64,000 nucleotides of DNA from Oopsacas minuta (lineage: Eukaryota; Porifera; Hexactinellida; Lyssacinosida; Leucopsacidae), in NCBI GenBank assembly GCA_024704765.1, contig JAKMXF010000336.1, forward strand, positions 1 to 64,000, in the 5' to 3' direction. Each line of letters opens with the position of its first letter. Position 1 is the stretch's first letter. This document shows, in pieces, positions 34,288 to 44,073 of the stretch. The notes below the pieces were generated by a model. It searched no databases and was not told the DNA's origin. It saw nothing but the letters and a program-made list of their open reading frames with translations. The position numbers and the translations under genes are program-made.

Positions 34288-34910
34288 CAGTGGAGGCGCT
34301 AGCTATCCGTGGTTGAAGGGCTAAACGTTTAATTATAAGTTATCGAAGCAAAATACAGAAATTCATTTTAGGAACATTATGAATACTTAGAATCAGCTGT
34401 CCATTTAACAAACTTTATACGAATTATATATTTTAATATCTAGGGTATGTCTAATTGAGGAAGATACTAATTCAATTAGGTTGGAAAATTGACGTATAAG
34501 GAATAATTAGTACTCTCATCAATCTCATCTCCTATTTGTACTAGTAGCTCTGGATTTTTCAGGAGTCGAATTCACCATGATTTTTTCTTTTTATTTTAGC
34601 GATCCATACTTGGGCAGATGATTATATTAGTTTCCAATTGATAGTTCGAGGTCTGCAATACCTACTATTTATTCGGATTAAAGAAAATGGTGATTATCTT
34701 AAATGTGATATTAATGCAATAGCGATTATTCTAAATGAGATGTTACACAATATCGAATGTTCAAAATGTATATAAAGCAGTCAGTAATAAAGGTTTAAGA
34801 TGTAAATACTGTTTTCTAGATCCTAGTCCTTTACTTCTCAGCCCCATCACTTTATGGGGCTGACAAAAATTTTTAATGGGGCTCTAGCCGCTTCTCTAGC
34901 GCCGCCACTG
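34288..34910. mobile_element. Non-autonomous hAT element
   Basis: Left end CAGTGGAGGCGCTAGC, right end CTAGCGCCGCCACTG. The 8-bp flanks ATTGTATG (34280-34287) and ATTGCATG (34911-34918) differ at one base. The 623-bp interior has no coding trace. The right two-thirds recurs at 52250-52705. Confidence 0.88.
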
Positions 34911-34973
34911 ATTGCATGATGCTACTCTTAGAGTGCCTCGTAATAATTATGCGACTTTTAATTAATTCAATTA

Positions 34974-35313
34974 ATGAAAACTGATCGTAGATATAGGATA
35001 TTCTATCATGCTAGATTCCGCTATATGCATTCCGGTCGGACAATCTACGTCGTAAGTGGTCCTCCTGAACCAATTACGTCAACTTTATGTGGTCTCCATT
35101 GGACCCTTTATATTTTGCCATGTGTCGAGGTGATGGTGACTTTCGAAACATTAAAGCAGTTGTTGTGGCAATCGAGCATAATGGTACCTACAAGCTGGGT
35201 ACAAAATACGGTCTATTGAATTCGCATTACACCAGAAATCAATTCACTCCATGCCTGGATAAATTCTTGGAGATAAATGATGTCCAAACAGGAAAAGAGA
35301 TTTATTTGCGATA
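34974..35313 (+). pseudogene. Integrase-transposon C-terminal fragment (KRBA2-like), copy 1
   Basis: The trace GDFRNIKAVVV...HNGTYKLGTKYGLLNSHYTRNQF...INDV...KEIYLR matches the region after the integrase core in KRBA2-like and Ginger-type transposon proteins. There TLGTKxGxLxxxYSRNQF is typical. A TAA at 35312 truncates it; the paralogue at 52790-53145 continues further. Only a fragment; the family call rests on this motif alone. Confidence 0.55.
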
Positions 35314-35356
35314 AGTAGCATGTATGGTGAGCAGTAAATCTCAAATCGGACTATAG

Positions 35357-36136
35357 CAGTGGCGGATCTATGGGTGTATGGGGGTATGCATACCCCCCCC
35401 ACCAGCTTTGTTAAATTATTCATTTCGTCTACTCAGTAGAGTGAATAAAGTACATACCTTGTTATACCACAACCCTAATGAATTTATTTTCTCGACTATA
35501 TACTTGTAATTCGGGAAATGTTCCTTCAATATTATTTCATTATTGCCTGCTGTAGTTATTAAGGAGCCATAGGAATATAATTCTGATATAAATTAAAGAA
35601 TATATATTTCACCATATTTCTAACTATTTGTTTACCCTTTTGATAATTAGTGTTTCCTTATGCAATGTAAGAAAGTTTGTTTGACAAAAGATCAGCCAAC
35701 TTTGAGCAACTTTTTTGCAAAGTCTCAACTCCCTTCTAATTCACAATTACCAGATATTGACTCAACAGATGTAGTTCCACATTCAGAAATTCTCATTATA
35801 TATTAAACTATGAACACACATACATAATGTTTGTATTGAGAACATAATTATTTTGGAGTACCTTAGACTGCTTGTCAAGATTGGTTAAATTGGTCATGGA
35901 GATTAAGCCTGACATAAAAATCGCATAAAATACATACATCACTATAGAATATTTGTTGATGTTTGGTTAAAACACTACAAATTGAGAAATACTGGCTGTT
36001 ATAGTATAATTACAATTTGTTAAAATAACAGAATAAACTGATAATGATCAAGTGGAGAGCAAAATCCAATAATTGAATATTTGGACGGTTGGGTAGGCGG
36101 CATACCCCCCACCAGATTTTTCTAGATCCGCCCCTG
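35357..36136. mobile_element. hAT element, internally deleted
   Basis: 780-bp element with ends CAGTGGCGGATCTATGGG and CTAGATCCGCCCCTG and a perfect 8-bp duplication GACTATAG (35349-35356, 36137-36144). CATACCCCCC occurs near both ends. Around 35660-35810 a short open trace with TKDQPTLSNFFAKSQ resembles the N-terminus of ZMYM-type hAT transposases, so this is probably a deletion derivative. It interrupts DNA next to the integrase fragment. Confidence 0.92.
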
Positions 36137-36299
36137 GACTATAGACATCCAATTAGCAATGACAACATGTTAAAAGCTAATTATTCCAGTTTCCCAGGGT
36201 ATGGGATTACTGTAACACTTGCAGATATAAATATGAGGAATGATACCTTGATACCATTAGTATAAAATTTATCATTTTGTGATATATTAGGAAACTTAA

Positions 36300-37140
36300 T
36301 GTGCTCGCTATACTCTTTACCAATTAACAATTGAATGACCATGACTCCGCGAGTTGCTGATATTGATTAAAGAAATTAAACAAATTGCTCGATAATCACA
36401 TTGTGTAAAACATTCAAATCTTCTCTATTGAATGATGTAAATCTCGTTAATATTTGACAAATTAAAGTGGGTCAAATTAGTGACTGAAGAATATAAGCTA
36501 AATGTGTCAAATATGCTGAATCTGATTTCACACATTTGAATTAATCATACCATAAAAATCTGACACAATAAATTCTGAGTCAAAAACCGACAAATAATAT
36601 TATTAACCTCTACAGGCATATCTTACTGCATCCAATGTCCACAGTTTATAATCTTACTCTCCACACGCTGACATATGTCTTGTGACCTTCAGCCATTTTC
36701 GTTGAGACAAAAAGATCATGTTATCTATTCAGAATCAAACTAGGCAACTGAATTTTATCATAAACAATTCCTTCTCTCAAAATCAGTAAATACATTCCTG
36801 ATAAAGTTAATGGGCTAGGGAAATTCACGCTTTTGTGAGAATGTATACAGAAAAGTTTACATATCTTCATCAAGTTTTGTTAAACTTCACACTCGTTAAG
36901 TTATGCGGATAATTCATTGCTGAAATTCGTTGCTGACTCACACTCGTTCTAGGGAATTGAGTTCTAGGAACAAGATTGTTCCATAACTAGGAGCTACAGC
37001 ACTCTCAAACAGTAAAGGGCTAACTTATCCTGTTTACTTACTAGTTAGCTACGCCTCAGGTAGCTACTTCACAATGACGCCAGTACGGATGTTATACCTA
37101 CCCACCCTTTATGATAATTCAAGTGGATTTTCAAAATATT
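36300..37140. repeat. Duplicated block, upstream segment, copy 1
   Basis: Collinear with 60310-61140 on the same strand. Shared stretches include AAACATTCAAATCT(T/C)CTCTATTGAATGAT and GTTCTAGGAACAAGATTGTTCC. The middle part also matches 54240-54440 in inverted orientation. Contains the epoxide-hydrolase exon fragment (36604-36815, minus). Confidence 0.88.
36604..36815 (-). pseudogene. Epoxide hydrolase last-exon fragment, copy 1
   Basis: Reverse-strand trace homologous to the better copy at 54383-54627, covering PINFIRN, NQLPSLIL-like and the CGHWMQ region. It has a deleted base near 36780 and an in-frame stop early in the piece. Epoxide hydrolases are alpha/beta-hydrolase-fold enzymes that open epoxides. 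This copy has no function by itself. Confidence 0.65.
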
Positions 37141-37254
37141 TGTAAAATGCCATGTGAGGACTAGTTAGTAGGGCAGGACAGAATAATCCGCGACAGTACT
37201 GATCACACTGAATTACTTTAACGATTAATTCTAAGAATGTCAGAGCATAGCAGA

Positions 37255-37419
37255 ATATACTGTATTCTATTTGAATTCCTTTAATTATATAAATTTGATA
37301 TCTCTCTGTATAGGTCTCTGTATTGATTTGTATTTATAGTTAGAGCTCATTACTTATAGTCAAATAGATAAGTTATATTATTTGAATTGTTTCATTATTC
37401 TAGTTACAGAACTGAACTA
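37255..37419 (+). promoter_or_regulatory. Conserved NHL 5' module, copy 2
   Basis: Begins with AGAATATACTGTATTC and holds TATATAAA (37286-37293) about 130 bases before the ATG, then GTATTTATAGTTAGAGCTC. Nearly invariant in all NHL copies. TTCATTATTCTAG just before the ATG resembles a splice acceptor, so an upstream non-coding exon is possible. Confidence 0.6.
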
Positions 37420-38275
37420 ATGGCTACAGCTAATACTTTAGAGAGAATATTCTCTGTAGACTATAAGAGCAAGATACAACCTATAGTCAGTGTTTCTATA
37501 ATGGGAGAGGGGTTAGAAAATCTTAAAGCACCTTGGGGAGTAACAGTTGATAATTCTACAAGAGATATCTATGTAGCAGATTACTGGAATAATTGTGTGA
37601 AAGTATTCGATTGTAATGGTAAGATTATGTTTAAATTTGGAGATGAGGAAGGAGAAGGAAAGATGAATGGTCCAATTGGGTTAGCTATGTGTAGAGATAG
37701 AATTCTGATTGCCCAAAGAAGTGATTCTATTTTGAATTATCAAGTGAATGGAGAGTTTATTTCTAGAATAGGAAAACCTGGGAAAGGAGAATTGGAATTT
37801 TCTGATCCTCTTGGGCTGACATTCGATGAATCTAACGGAGAGGTATACATATGCGATTCTAATCATAATTGTATTCAGATACTGTCCAAGGAACTTACCT
37901 ACAAGACACAGTTTGGACAAGATTATCTCAACTTTCTTCTTGATGTTAAACTTACAAAAGAATTCATTTATATTCTAGATGAATCTAATCCTTGGCTTCA
38001 TCTGTACAGCTACAATCTTATTCTATATAAGAGTATTATTTCTAGACGAGATGAATTACAGCTGGATAATCTTAACTTCCTCTGTCCTATTATAACAATA
38101 TTCTTATTACAGATTATTCTTATTTCTCTCGTCCTGGCTGTATTTCTATTTTCAACTCTCAATTTGATTTGATACACAAGATATCTATAGCAATTCTGGC
38201 GGTAGTACAGTGGATAACAGAGGAAGAGTTATTGTAGTTTGTGATGGAGGTGAACATACCCTCAATATTTTTTGA
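37420..38275 (+). pseudogene. NHL-repeat protein, 3' end broken, copy 2
   Basis: ATG 37420. NHL-repeat propellers are protein- or RNA-binding platforms, here without RING, B-box or TM. Blades begin at APWGVTVDNSTRDIYVADYWNN (in part), GPIGLAMCRDRILIA, GELEFSDPLGLTFDESNGEVYICD and DVKLTKEFIYILD. About 215 codons are intact. After LQLDNL a deletion near 38070 shifts the frame. The expected tail SIFNSQFDLIHKISI and NRGRVIVVCDGGEH can be read in other frames up to TGA 38273. Probably a recent pseudogene, or a shortened 250-residue product ending at TGA 38170. The first 39 codons equal those at 28653-28770. Confidence 0.82.
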
Positions 38276-38640
38276 TTATTTTTCTATTTAACGAGTGTTC
38301 ATATTTTTGTTTATGTTTCCTTTGGAATAACTTTTTGTAACATTTGAATAAACTATACTCTTTCCATATTATGTATTATTCCTTGTATTTCACCTCTTAT
38401 AGAGGATGCCTACATGTTATAACGACGCCATAAGCCCGCACTATCCCTCGATCCCTAGTTTTACGATTAAAACAAATTGCTATTCTAATAATTTGATATG
38501 ATATTCAACATAATTCAGATATCATTAGTTCCTCTCCTTTAGGGAGATGCACATTAGTGTTTGGCCAAAAACTGAAATGAGTTGTGAGCGCTCCTCATTA
38601 TAGTTAAGCTTGGAATATCTAATCGCCCCGGATATTATTC
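38276..38640. repeat. Duplicated block, downstream spacer, copy 1
   Basis: Matches 61975-62290 and, inverted, 58110-58440 and part of 48600-48840. Shared marks are CTATCCCTCGAT, CTCCTTTAGGGAGATGCACATTAGTG and GGCCAAAAA. Includes the probable 3' UTR with AATAAACTATACTC (38348) as a polyadenylation signal of the NHL gene. No eIF3a sequence follows here. Confidence 0.8.
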
Positions 38641-39717
38641 GAGGTAATACGATATTCATGGGATTCTGAATTCATTATCCATCGAATACTACAAAGTACA
38701 AAACTCTCATTTAATTCCACATCCATGGTTCTTCCTATATATTATACTAATATTCTCTGTAGCCCCTTCCCAATCTATGAGTACCATGAACTGGGGCTAC
38801 ATTGGGAAACATGAATAAGACCGAATGGAATAAGACCGAGCTTGGCTAGAGCTGAGAAGATGAGCATTTGAGTACACTCGTTCGGATAACTGGTGTGGTA
38901 TTTGATTGGACTATCGTTGGATCTGTATCAGGCTGTGAGTGGATGAGAGTATTTAGAAGTGACGTGAGCGTGCCCTAGAATTGGCGTTTTCATTTGGAAA
39001 TGAAAATCCATGGAAATTTGTAAAAGGGGTTGGTAAGTCTGGGTCGGTCTTATTCCAGTCTTGGAAAATATATTTTCACACTGTAAATTGGGTCTTATTC
39101 AGTCAACCCGCTACTTTGGCCCACTGGGTTTGCTTTTAGTAACACCATGGATACTCATATCGTAGTATTTTAAGGAGAGTATAGAATTCTGAGATTTAAC
39201 TACGCAACACGAATTGTACATGTGGTTCATTGTAATACTCAACTATCTATGCACTAGAGATGTAATGTGCCTTACAAATTACAATATTTCCCTATATACA
39301 GTATACAAAGTGATAATTATTTACTTATTTTTGGTTCGCAAAATGACTGAATAACATTTTATTGATTTTAATATAGTTCATACGAGTCTCAGGAAGTGTG
39401 TAAGTAAACATGAAACGTTACTATATTAAATGATCCATCGTTGTAAACATAAAACATCTCTTTCTCTCTAAACTATTTGTGTCTTAATCAAGGTTGCAAC
39501 CGAATAATATCAGTATTCTGTATTCGGTTGGTCCAAACCGAATATTAACAGTATTCGCTTAAGCAACTATTCATGAATACTGATATTCGGTTCGATCGGT
39601 TTCAAACTTCATCTTAATTCAAGAATATTTCGGAACAAGATGTCAGAGTTTAATGAATTAAATATATAAAGTACCTAAAAATGAAATATTCAAACAAACA
39701 TGTAAATTTACAATATA
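38641..39717. other. Gene-free stretch with a small palindrome
   Basis: No coding trace. 39497-39592 is an imperfect hairpin: AACCGAATAATATCAGTATTC and GAATACTGATATTCGGTT. GAATAAGACC and its complement GGTCTTATTC recur at 38813-39065, but no element ends could be fixed. Confidence 0.5.
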
Positions 39718-41064
39718 CAGTCTGTAACATAATTATTGAGAATTTTCGATATATTCTTAAAGAACCAATTTTCTTTCAATCATACTTTACAATATTATTT
39801 ACATGTAGAATTAGTTAGACATATGCTTTTCTTAACTATTTTGACCATTTATCAACTTAGATTGCATTCTTCAATATTTAATTTATATGAAGAAGCTATT
39901 GACTACGTCATCATTTTTCTCAATTCTTGAATAACAACTTGTAAATTCAAAATATTCTAATTTTTAGCTTGTAATCCCTTGATATGAGTCAACAGCGAAA
40001 GAGACTACAGATAGAAACATTACTTATCAGTTCTGGTCTATCTGTTGTTCAGATTTCAAAGAAACTTGGCGTCAGTTTGGCCACGGTTTATCGAGTAAAA
40101 TCAAGAAAACAACATAATGTTGGTCTTGAACATCGTAAGGGAGCTGGGAGGCCATCTAGCCTCAGATTATCTGTTAAGAGAAGCGTTACTCAACAGATCA
40201 GACATAAGCCCTTTCTTTCTTTACGTACTTTGGCATCACTTGCACCCGGTAAACCCTCACACGAAACAGTCTGGCGCGCGATGAAAGATCTTGACTATAA
40301 CAAAAAACAACCGACAAATAAACCAATGATTAACGAGAAAAATCAACTTGCAAGGCAACAATGGGCTAAGAAGTACAAATATCCCAAGAAAGCGTGGTAC
40401 CAAACAGTATTTATTGATAAAATGTCGATTTGGCTTGCTCGAGGAAGGATCAAAATGTGGACAAAATCAGGCCAAAAACGAATAGTCCCGACAACTAAGC
40501 ATTCTCCAAAGATCAATGTTTGGGCGGAGTTTAGTTCAATGGGAACATTTCCTATATGTATTTTCACCGAAAACATGAACAGTCAAATGTTTGTTGATAT
40601 TCTAGAAGGGCATTTGTTAACTCAGGCAGAAATCTTCCACCAAAATGAATAGCGTCTTGTCATGGACAACGACCCAAAGCACACCTCTAGACTTGTCAAG
40701 GCATATCTTGTTGAGAACATCCCAAATCATCTTCCTTGGCCTTCTCAGAGCCCTGATATTAACCCAATAGAAAATGTTTTCAGTTGGGTAAAACGAGAAC
40801 TTATAAAATTGGCTCCTCGGACAATTTCAGAGCTAAGGAAGAAGCTTGAAATTGTATGGGAAAAGATAACCCCTGAATTTCTGAAGCCATATTGTGATTC
40901 GATGCCACACAGATGCCAGATGGTAATAGAATCTGGTGGTTTTGCTATAAATTATTAACTAGTGATGTTTTTTTGAACCAAAATCACATGAATTAGTACT
41001 CATTCAGGAAAATTGGTTCTGTTCTAGCTCATTGAATAATTCTCAATAATTATGTTACAGACTG
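39718..41064 (+). mobile_element. Tc1-like element with perfect 27-bp ends
   Basis: CAGTCTGTAACATAATTATT at 39718 is exactly repeated in inverse at the right end (to 41064); identity extends over 27 bp. TA flanks both sides (39716-39717, 41065-41066). Total 1347 bp, with a transposase broken by one stop. The conserved ends suggest recent activity. Confidence 0.95.
39984..40958 (+). pseudogene. Tc1-like transposase with a single TAG
   Basis: ATG 39984. An N-terminal helix-turn-helix (SVVQISKKLGVSLATVYRVK, residues about 19-38) is followed by a second HTH with AGRPSSLRLS. The catalytic motifs are FIDKMSIW (about 148; usual FxDES/K, Asp kept), MDNDPKHTS (about 227) and SPDINPIENVF, with 34 residues between the second Asp and Glu (DD34E). 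The only lesion is TAG at 40650-40652, in frame between HQNE and RLVMDND; the frame is otherwise open to TAA 40956. That position precedes the Q/QD of related proteins, so a CAG-to-TAG change is plausible. 324 codons in all. Confidence 0.93.
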
Positions 41065-41114
41065 TATGTATGCAAATCTTGTCATTAGTAATTTGGCATT
41101 TATAACATTTAACA

Positions 41115-41149
41115 AGTCATTATGTTACAGAGGCTGTAACATAATGACT
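41115..41149. repeat. Near-perfect 35-bp palindrome
   Basis: AGTCATTATGTTACAG, spacer AGG, then CTGTAACATAATGACT. It lies 50 bases right of the Tc1 element and resembles that element's CTGTAACATAAT end. A third partial copy (AGTCATTATGTTAC) follows at 41179. Confidence 0.85.
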
Positions 41150-41529
41150 ATATAAATAGTAGTCATTTTGCTACAAAGAGTCATTATGTTACGAAACAGT
41201 ACTCTGACTTAGGGCCTACGGTTAATATTTACAGAAGCCATATAGTTCGTCCTAGGCGATAGTACTGCAAATGGAGCCATATTTTGTGAATCGACAACTC
41301 ATTTCGCTGGAGATGTTGGCTATTCGACAACATCTACCATAACATATATAATCTAAAACAGATGTAATACTTTCACATAGAGTGTCCCTAATATAATTGT
41401 ATAATTAGTCAGTTTTTAGATTATAGCCTATTACACAGTCGTACCAAATAGTAACTATTTTAGCTATGTTATCTCTAGATTGAATTTATTAAAGCTATTA
41501 ATATCTTGTTTGAAAGTCATTTCGTATTT
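41150..41529. other. Gene-free stretch
   Basis: No coding trace or element recognised. Confidence 0.4.
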
Positions 41530-41836
41530 GTAAAACACTGAATGCTAACTTAGATATCTAAAAAACCTGGAGGAACGTTGTAAAACCAAAAATATAACGA
41601 TCAGCCATTTCTCTAACAATTAATCCAACAAAAGTCCATCCAAACACAAAATTTACATGAAGTCCACATCCCCGCACCTAGGTAACTTAAGAACGAGTAC
41701 AAATGAAACTCCCAGATCCAATAGTACGGGTTTATAATTAATACAATAAAAAGTCCTATCACGTCCTGGTTTCTATAAATCCATATTTTTCTATATCAAT
41801 CTTATCAACAACATCAAAATTCGACCTAATGGAGGG
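41530..41836. mobile_element. Partial non-autonomous MULE-like element, copy 2
   Basis: Matches the right half of 29177-29805 (AATTAATCCAACAAA(A/G)GTCCATCC, CACATCCCCGCACCTAGG, TTCGACCTAATG). The left end is missing. Confidence 0.75.
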
Positions 41837-41905
41837 TCGGAAGGGTGTATGGTCTGGAAAGGGGGGAATGATCGACCTGCATCTTGTAGTTAGGGTTGTG
41901 TACAG

Positions 41906-42047
41906 CAAGCGCTCGACCAAATTGAAATGCCATGGTGGCTAACTTAGCTACCACCTCACATAACTAAGCCAAAATACATGATTTTTGGTGGCTTAAGGGA
42001 AAATTCTGGCGGCTATAGCCATCAACCACCGGATTTGTCGAGCACTG
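41906..42047. mobile_element. 142-bp hAT-type MITE
   Basis: Ends CAAGCGCTCGACCAAATTG and GGATTTGTCGAGCACTG are inverted. The flanks GTGTACAG (41898-41905) and ATGTACAG (42048-42055) form an 8-bp duplication with one mismatch. The interior has TGGTGGCTAA/TTGGTGGCTTAAG repeats. Confidence 0.8.
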
Positions 42048-42443
42048 ATGTACAGCCTCCCTCTTCCCCCTGTATCCGTCACTAGTTTTACATATTTTTA
42101 GAACAATATTCACGACATAAATCCCTCAAGTAACAAGTCCACTTGTCAAGAAGTGACCTTGTGCATTACTTATTATTGATACTAAAGTAGTTAGGAAGCA
42201 AAATTTGATCAATAATATCACAAAATATACAAATAGAAGAATATAAATGTCCAAGCAACAAAATTTTTGCCTCTAATTGGGAAAGCTAACTAGTAAAGGC
42301 ATAATGACAGAAAAATCCTATGAAGTAAATGGAAATGACAAAAACGCAGAAAATACGAAAAGTTCTATAATAAATATTTTGGACTTTTGAGAATGAAGGC
42401 TGAAATTAAGATTCCATTTAGAGGCATGATCAAACTGAAATAA

Positions 42444-43427
42444 TCAAAAACTGAAATCACATCCTAGTGAGTTACCCTTTGATTCGAGCATATTTTCTGT
42501 TCGTATTGCTAGTTGTTTCATCTGTTCTGAGATTACACGACAGGGAACAAGAATCAAAATTTCATCTCCAAGTGGAATCACTGTTTTTACGAATATTTTC
42601 AGATCGTAAATAACCTGACTTTCAATTTTAACTACATTTGCTTTAGCATGGATCCGTGAGATTAAAGTTAATCCCTCTTTTAGTATGTTACTCATGCTTG
42701 CAACAATGTTCATTCTTTCCCTGTCCGAATTTATTGTTTTCCGTGCAAATTCTATTTCTTCTTCTAGATATATGATATGACTTTCTATATGCAAAATTTG
42801 TTTCTTTTCTTCGTGAATACTTCTTCTGAGGTTAGATTTTAATTCTTCTTGACTTTGTAAATGAGAAACATGTTCTTCATACGTTTGGTGTAACGCTTTT
42901 ACGTTGGCAGCAAGAACTGAATCAGCGATTAGACCCGAGAAGCCTACGATTGGAACGAAAATACCGATTATTGTCGTGGCTATGTTTGTAGTGTTTCTTG
43001 CATTCTCAGCAGATTCCGTTTTCTGTTTCAGTGTATCTAGCTCTACTTTTGTATCTTCAATATTTCCTCTCAATCTTTCCATCTCGTTTTCATTCTCATC
43101 TAATTCACGGTGTACTTTCTCCATAATTCTCGTTTTTTTGTTAATTCTCATGCTAAGATTTGCAATTTCATCTTTCATTGTATTTTCTGAAAGTAGGTAC
43201 TTTGATAATTCATCTCTTATCATATCAATACATTCATCCAACGTCTTTCCAGCTTGTTTAAAATATCTTTCAGCAAAAATGGCATGTCTTCTAAGTGTAA
43301 ATTTAGTTGATACGCGTTCAGATAACGATAGAGTGAGAAAAATGGCTTCCACAGAATCCAAGCCTTTTTGTAATATGCCAAAGAAATCGCTTTTCGACAG
43401 TCTGTTTTTCAACTCCAATGTTGTCAT
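42444..43427 (-). CDS. Coiled-coil protein with central hydrophobic segment
   Basis: Intact 327-residue frame, ATG at 43427, stop at 42444, not repeated elsewhere in the window. Residues about 1-75 are mixed. A long, charged coiled-coil-like region (about 75-145) leads to TTIIGIFVPIVGFSGLIADS (about 150-170), a Gly-rich hydrophobic hairpin or single membrane segment. A second long coiled coil (about 180-250) follows, then a beta-rich tail with IPLGDEILILVP. No signal peptide and no Cys-rich module. The coiled coil / hydrophobic hairpin / coiled coil layout is shared by alpha-helical membrane-inserting proteins (ClyA-like pore formers, apolipoprotein L). Function is unknown and that link is only architectural. 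TTTTATTGCTAG just before the ATG resembles a splice acceptor. Confidence 0.7.
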   Translation of the reverse strand: MTTLELKNRLSKSDFFGILQKGLDSVEAIFLTLSLSERVSTKFTLRRHAIFAERYFKQAGKTLDECIDMIRDELSKYLLSENTMKDEIANLSMRINKKTRIMEKVHRELDENENEMERLRGNIEDTKVELDTLKQKTESAENARNTTNIATTIIGIFVPIVGFSGLIADSVLAANVKALHQTYEEHVSHLQSQEELKSNLRRSIHEEKKQILHIESHIIYLEEEIEFARKTINSDRERMNIVASMSNILKEGLTLISRIHAKANVVKIESQVIYDLKIFVKTVIPLGDEILILVPCRVISEQMKQLAIRTENMLESKGNSLGCDFSF

Positions 43428-43445
43428 GATTCTCTAGCAATAAAA

Positions 43446-44010
43446 TTATTGGAAATATATTCTAACTGACAAGAATAAATAGCAGGCACATTTTATGTGA
43501 GATGCCATTTGAAATTTTTTGAGAAGAGACTGGAGGAGATTTTGGAATGCAGTGATTGGGAGACCATGTTGTAAATACTGTAATAGCGCTTTTCTGTTAG
43601 CTATAGATGGAATAAACATACGCAATCCCTGGGAAATGGGAAGTAATTGTTGATCTTCATCAATCTGGATGGAGGATGAGGGGATATCTTTCATTGTGCC
43701 AAGAGTAATGCCATCAAAGATTACAACATCGGGAGAATCTTGGCATTTGGAACAACTAAAACTCTCTCCGTAATTAATATTAATGAGACGGAGATAAGCA
43801 TTCCTAGCTGGATGGAAAACATGATAATGTATTTTCTCAGATCTGCCTAAATGTTTTAGCTTCCGATTCTTTGCTCTAATAAAGAAAGTTCTCATAATAT
43901 TCAAAAGATATCATTGGCATAGGTAATTATATACATACCTGGGATATCCTTGAAGAGTACTCCTTGACATTGTCATCAATTCCCCGTATCCATACAATAA
44001 CGAATAGTGA
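43446..44010 (-). pseudogene. Two-exon transposon-like gene fragment, Cys-rich
   Basis: Exon 43939-44010 (ends CCCAG|GTATGT) and exon 43446-43875 (after TTTATTAG) are separated by a 63-base intron and join in frame. The product includes YGYGELMTMSRSTLQGYP, then an HxHxF-type stretch and SCSKCQDSPDVVIFDGITLG. The CxxC...DGxxLG pattern is common in uncharacterised multicopy proteins of sponges and cnidarians that look transposon-derived. The 5' start is not visible. It ends at TAA 43446, just upstream of the coiled-coil gene, and could be its upstream part if alternatively spliced. Low certainty on function. Confidence 0.45.
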
Positions 44011-44073
44011 ATGAAGTAGCGATTGTTTCAACTGAGTAGCAGATCAGAGTACCCATCATAACTTGTACACAAT

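Noticed and set aside
37387-37419. Upstream TTG start adding MFHYSSYRTEL to NHL proteins
   Set aside because: Needs a TTG initiator; an ATG follows 33 bases later in all copies with a 5' end. The conservation there is explained by the non-coding module.
38780-39115. Possible element bounded by GAATAAGACC / GGTCTTATTC
   Set aside because: Outer ends do not pair and no flanking duplication was found.
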